DNA from: Peristeroidobacter soli
Lineage (GTDB): Bacteria; Pseudomonadota; Gammaproteobacteria; Steroidobacterales; Steroidobacteraceae
NCBI RefSeq assembly: GCF_004138485.1
Contig: NZ_RYEV01000010.1
Span: 124,001-188,000 of the forward strand
Reading direction: 5' to 3'
Length of the DNA stretch: 64,000 bases
This document shows, piece by piece, positions 62,103 through 64,000 of this stretch. A program made the translations under genes and the position numbers. The notes under the pieces were generated by a model. That model was given only the letters and a program-made list of their open reading frames with translations, ran no database searches and was not told the DNA's origin. Positions within the stretch are counted from its first letter, which is position 1; each line of letters begins with the position of its first letter.

Positions 62103-62926
62103 ACGCCAGCGCCGTGCTTCGTAACGGCTGGCAGAAAGTGTTTGGCGCCGGCGCCCGCAGCGCCCGTCCCATTCCGGGCGACGCCTCGCACGGCACGATC
62201 CTGTACCTGGAAGACATCAGCGTCAGCTTCGATGGCTTCAAAGCCCTGAATGCGCTGACGCTGTACATCGATGCGGGCGAGCTTCGCTGCATCATCGGAC
62301 CGAACGGCGCCGGCAAGACCACGCTGATGGACGTGATCACCGGCAAGACGCGTCCCGATGCAGGCTCGGCCTGGTTCGGCCAGACCACCGATCTGCTGAC
62401 GCTGACGGAGCCGCAGATCGCCGAAGCCGGGATCGGTCGCAAGTTTCAAAAGCCCACAGTGTTCGAGCAGCACTCCGTCCTGGAGAACCTGGCCCTCGCG
62501 GTGGCGGGCAACAAGACGATCTGGACGACGCTCGTCTCCCCGCTCAGTCGCGTGCAACACGAGCGTATCGAAGCGGCGCTCGAGACGATTCATTTGCAGG
62601 ATCGTCGCGACATGCGCGCCGGCATGCTCTCCCACGGTCAGAAGCAGTGGCTGGAGATCGGCATGTTGCTGGCACAGCAGCCGCAGCTGTTGCTCGTCGA
62701 TGAGCCCGTCGCCGGGATGACGCCGCAGGAGGTGGAGCGCACGGCCGAGCTGCTGCTGTCCCTGGCAGGCAAACATTCGGTCATGGTGGTCGAGCACGAC
62801 ATGGACTTCGTTCGCTCCATCGCCCGCAAGGTCACGGTGCTGCACGAGGGACACGTGCTCGCGGAGGGCACGATCGATGAGGTCCAGAGCGATCCGCGCG
62901 TCGTGGAAGTGTATCTGGGCGAGTGA
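62099..62926 (+). CDS. urtD: Urea ABC transporter ATP-binding protein UrtD
   Basis: 275 residues; the ATG at 62099 overlaps the urtC stop (ATGA). Walker A is GPNGAGKTTLMDVITGKTRP. The signature is degenerate as LSHGQKQWLEIGM, which is the normal form in UrtD. Walker B is LLLVDEPVAGMTPQEVER, with the switch His in VVEHDMDFVRSIA. LivG-type. It energises UrtBC together with UrtE. Confidence 0.96.
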   Translation: MNASAVLRNGWQKVFGAGARSARPIPGDASHGTILYLEDISVSFDGFKALNALTLYIDAGELRCIIGPNGAGKTTLMDVITGKTRPDAGSAWFGQTTDLLTLTEPQIAEAGIGRKFQKPTVFEQHSVLENLALAVAGNKTIWTTLVSPLSRVQHERIEAALETIHLQDRRDMRAGMLSHGQKQWLEIGMLLAQQPQLLLVDEPVAGMTPQEVERTAELLLSLAGKHSVMVVEHDMDFVRSIARKVTVLHEGHVLAEGTIDEVQSDPRVVEVYLGE

Positions 62927-62931
62927 GATCA

Positions 62932-63633
62932 ATGCAGACCCTGTTGGAAATCCGGCGCCTCAATCAGTTCTATGGCGGCAGTCACATCCTCTGGGACGTG
63001 GATTTGAGCATCCACGCAGGCTCGCGCCTGTGTCTCATGGGGCGCAACGGCATGGGCAAGACCACCCTCCTTCGTTGCATCATGGGACTGCTGCCGGCCA
63101 GCGGCGAGTTGCTGTACGAAGGTCAAAACATCACCCGCCTCGCCGCCGACCGTCGTGCCACGCTCGGCATCGGCTATGTTCCTCAGGGCCGCGAGATCTT
63201 CTCTCAACTCACGGTGGAGGAGAATCTGCGCATCGGTCTGTCCGCGCGTCGTCACAGGCTTCGCGATATTCCGGAGCAGATCTTCGAGCTGTTTCCGGTG
63301 CTGAAGAAGATGTTGCGCCGGCGCGGCGGCGACTTGTCGGGCGGCCAGCAACAGCAGCTCGCCATCGGCCGCGCACTGGTCCTCGAGCCGCAGTTGCTGA
63401 TCCTGGATGAGCCCACCGAAGGCATTCAGCCGAACATCGTGCACGAGATCGGCGACATCATTCTTCGTCTCAACCAAGAGGCGAAACTCACGGTGTTACT
63501 GGTCGAGCAGAAACTGCCGTTTGCCCGACGCGTCGCCAGTGAGTTTCGTATTCTCGACAAAGGTCGGGTCGTCGCAGGCGGTGACATCCCGCAGCTGACC
63601 GACGATCTCGTGCGACAACACCTCACCGTATGA
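62932..63633 (+). CDS. urtE: Urea ABC transporter ATP-binding protein UrtE
   Basis: 233 residues from ATG 62932; a GTG at 62923 overlapping urtD is an alternative. Walker A is GRNGMGKTTLLRCIMGLLPA, the signature LSGGQQQQLAIGRALVLEPQ, Walker B LLILDEPTEGIQPNIVHEIG, and the His switch position is held by Gln in VLLVEQKLPFARR, as is usual in LivF/UrtE proteins. It completes the five-gene transporter. Its stop overlaps the ureD start by ATGA. Confidence 0.96.
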   Translation: MQTLLEIRRLNQFYGGSHILWDVDLSIHAGSRLCLMGRNGMGKTTLLRCIMGLLPASGELLYEGQNITRLAADRRATLGIGYVPQGREIFSQLTVEENLRIGLSARRHRLRDIPEQIFELFPVLKKMLRRRGGDLSGGQQQQLAIGRALVLEPQLLILDEPTEGIQPNIVHEIGDIILRLNQEAKLTVLLVEQKLPFARRVASEFRILDKGRVVAGGDIPQLTDDLVRQHLTV

Positions 63634-64000
63634 GCGCCGAGCAAGAAGCGCTCAGCACGCCGGGATGGCGCGCGCACCTCCAACTCACCTTCGCTCGGCC
63701 CGCGCAGCGCACCTGCCTCATCGAGCGACAGCATCGAGGCCCGCTGCTCGTGCAGCGGCCGTTCTATCCCGAGGGTGAGGTGTGCCATGCCTACATCGTC
63801 CATCCGCCCGGCGGCATCGTCGGCGGCGATGAGCTGCAGCTGGACGTAGACGCACGCGATGCGGCTCACGTCCTGCTGACCACCCCTTCGGCCGCAAAGT
63901 TTTATCGCAGCGACGGCCGCACGGCCCGGCAACGGCAAACATTGCGAGCGGACGAGGCGACGCTGGAGTGGCTGCCACAGGAGAGCATCTTCTATCCACA
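63630..64000 (+). CDS. ureD: Urease accessory protein UreD (UreH), 5' part; runs off the window
   Basis: The first 123 residues. GPLLVQRPFYPEGEVCHAYI, VHPPGGIVGGDELQLDVDAR and LLTTPSAAKFYRSDGRTARQ are the UreD signatures. UreD is the scaffold that, with UreF and UreG, loads nickel into apo-urease. Its ATG overlaps the urtE stop, so urease maturation and urea import are one transcription unit. The structural genes ureABC are expected to follow beyond position 64000. Confidence 0.95.
   Translation, partial: MSAEQEALSTPGWRAHLQLTFARPAQRTCLIERQHRGPLLVQRPFYPEGEVCHAYIVHPPGGIVGGDELQLDVDARDAAHVLLTTPSAAKFYRSDGRTARQRQTLRADEATLEWLPQESIFYP

Overview
The window looks like part of the chromosome of a high-GC, aerobic, Gram-negative bacterium. 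It carries TonB-dependent receptors, a FecI/FecR pair, a CHASE8 hybrid kinase, a Ku/LigD repair pair and an Urt urea transporter. The overall style suggests a gammaproteobacterium, possibly of the Steroidobacteraceae/Nevskiales type. That placement is an inference from gene content; no rRNA or tRNA is present to confirm it. Coding density is high, and several operons are tied together by 1-4 nt start/stop overlaps.

Layout. 0-5.5 kb: the 5' part of a diacylglycerol-kinase-like gene, then the end-joining pair ligD-ku and a MerR-TPR regulator whose frame stays open past its TGA. 5.8-10.2 kb (minus): M28 peptidase, chemoreceptor, 3-hydroxyisobutyrate-dehydrogenase-like enzyme. 10.5-15.9 kb (plus): TonB receptor, YfiR-like protein, hybrid kinase, small iron-permease-like membrane protein. 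15.9-18.2 kb (minus): cardiolipin-synthase-like PLD, two tandem DUF5985 membrane proteins, a winged-helix protein. 18.2-27.7 kb (plus): a 2294-residue histidine kinase with a 13 x 92-residue HAMP array of the type known from fungal group III (Nik1/Os-1) kinases, a second hybrid kinase with receivers at both ends, and a short kinase-like protein that keeps its histidine but has lost the ATP-binding motifs. Together these look like a phosphorelay.

27.7-41.6 kb: a sulfated-glycan locus. On the minus strand are three cysteine-type sulfatases, a FecI sigma factor, a FecR anti-sigma factor, a TonB receptor with an STN signalling domain, and a formylglycine-generating enzyme that would activate the sulfatases. 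A GH3 glycosidase diverges on the plus strand. 41.6-46.1 kb is a looser accessory stretch: a small transcription unit with a Shine-Dalgarno complementary to 13 nt of the 16S 3' end, a protein combining a glyoxalase-related domain with a ClpX-type zinc finger, DUF3562, an orphan membrane protein, and a hipBA toxin-antitoxin pair with a large palindromic operator. 46.1-50.9 kb: lytic-transglycosylase-like lipoprotein, small periplasmic protein, DUF2182/DUF1326 pair, FkbM methyltransferase.

50.9-64 kb: nickel/urea metabolism. hupE and ureG come first. Next is a sensor kinase whose input is a whole NCS1-type permease, with its LuxR-type response regulator. Divergent from these are an outer-membrane porin, urtABCDE and the start of ureD, which runs off the window. 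The likely logic is porin for outer-membrane entry, Urt for inner-membrane uptake, urease (mostly beyond the window) for hydrolysis, HupE/UreG for nickel supply and insertion, and the permease-kinase/regulator pair for control.

No insertion sequence, integrase, tRNA, rRNA or CRISPR array was seen. All start-site choices are from reading the sequence; no database search was run.
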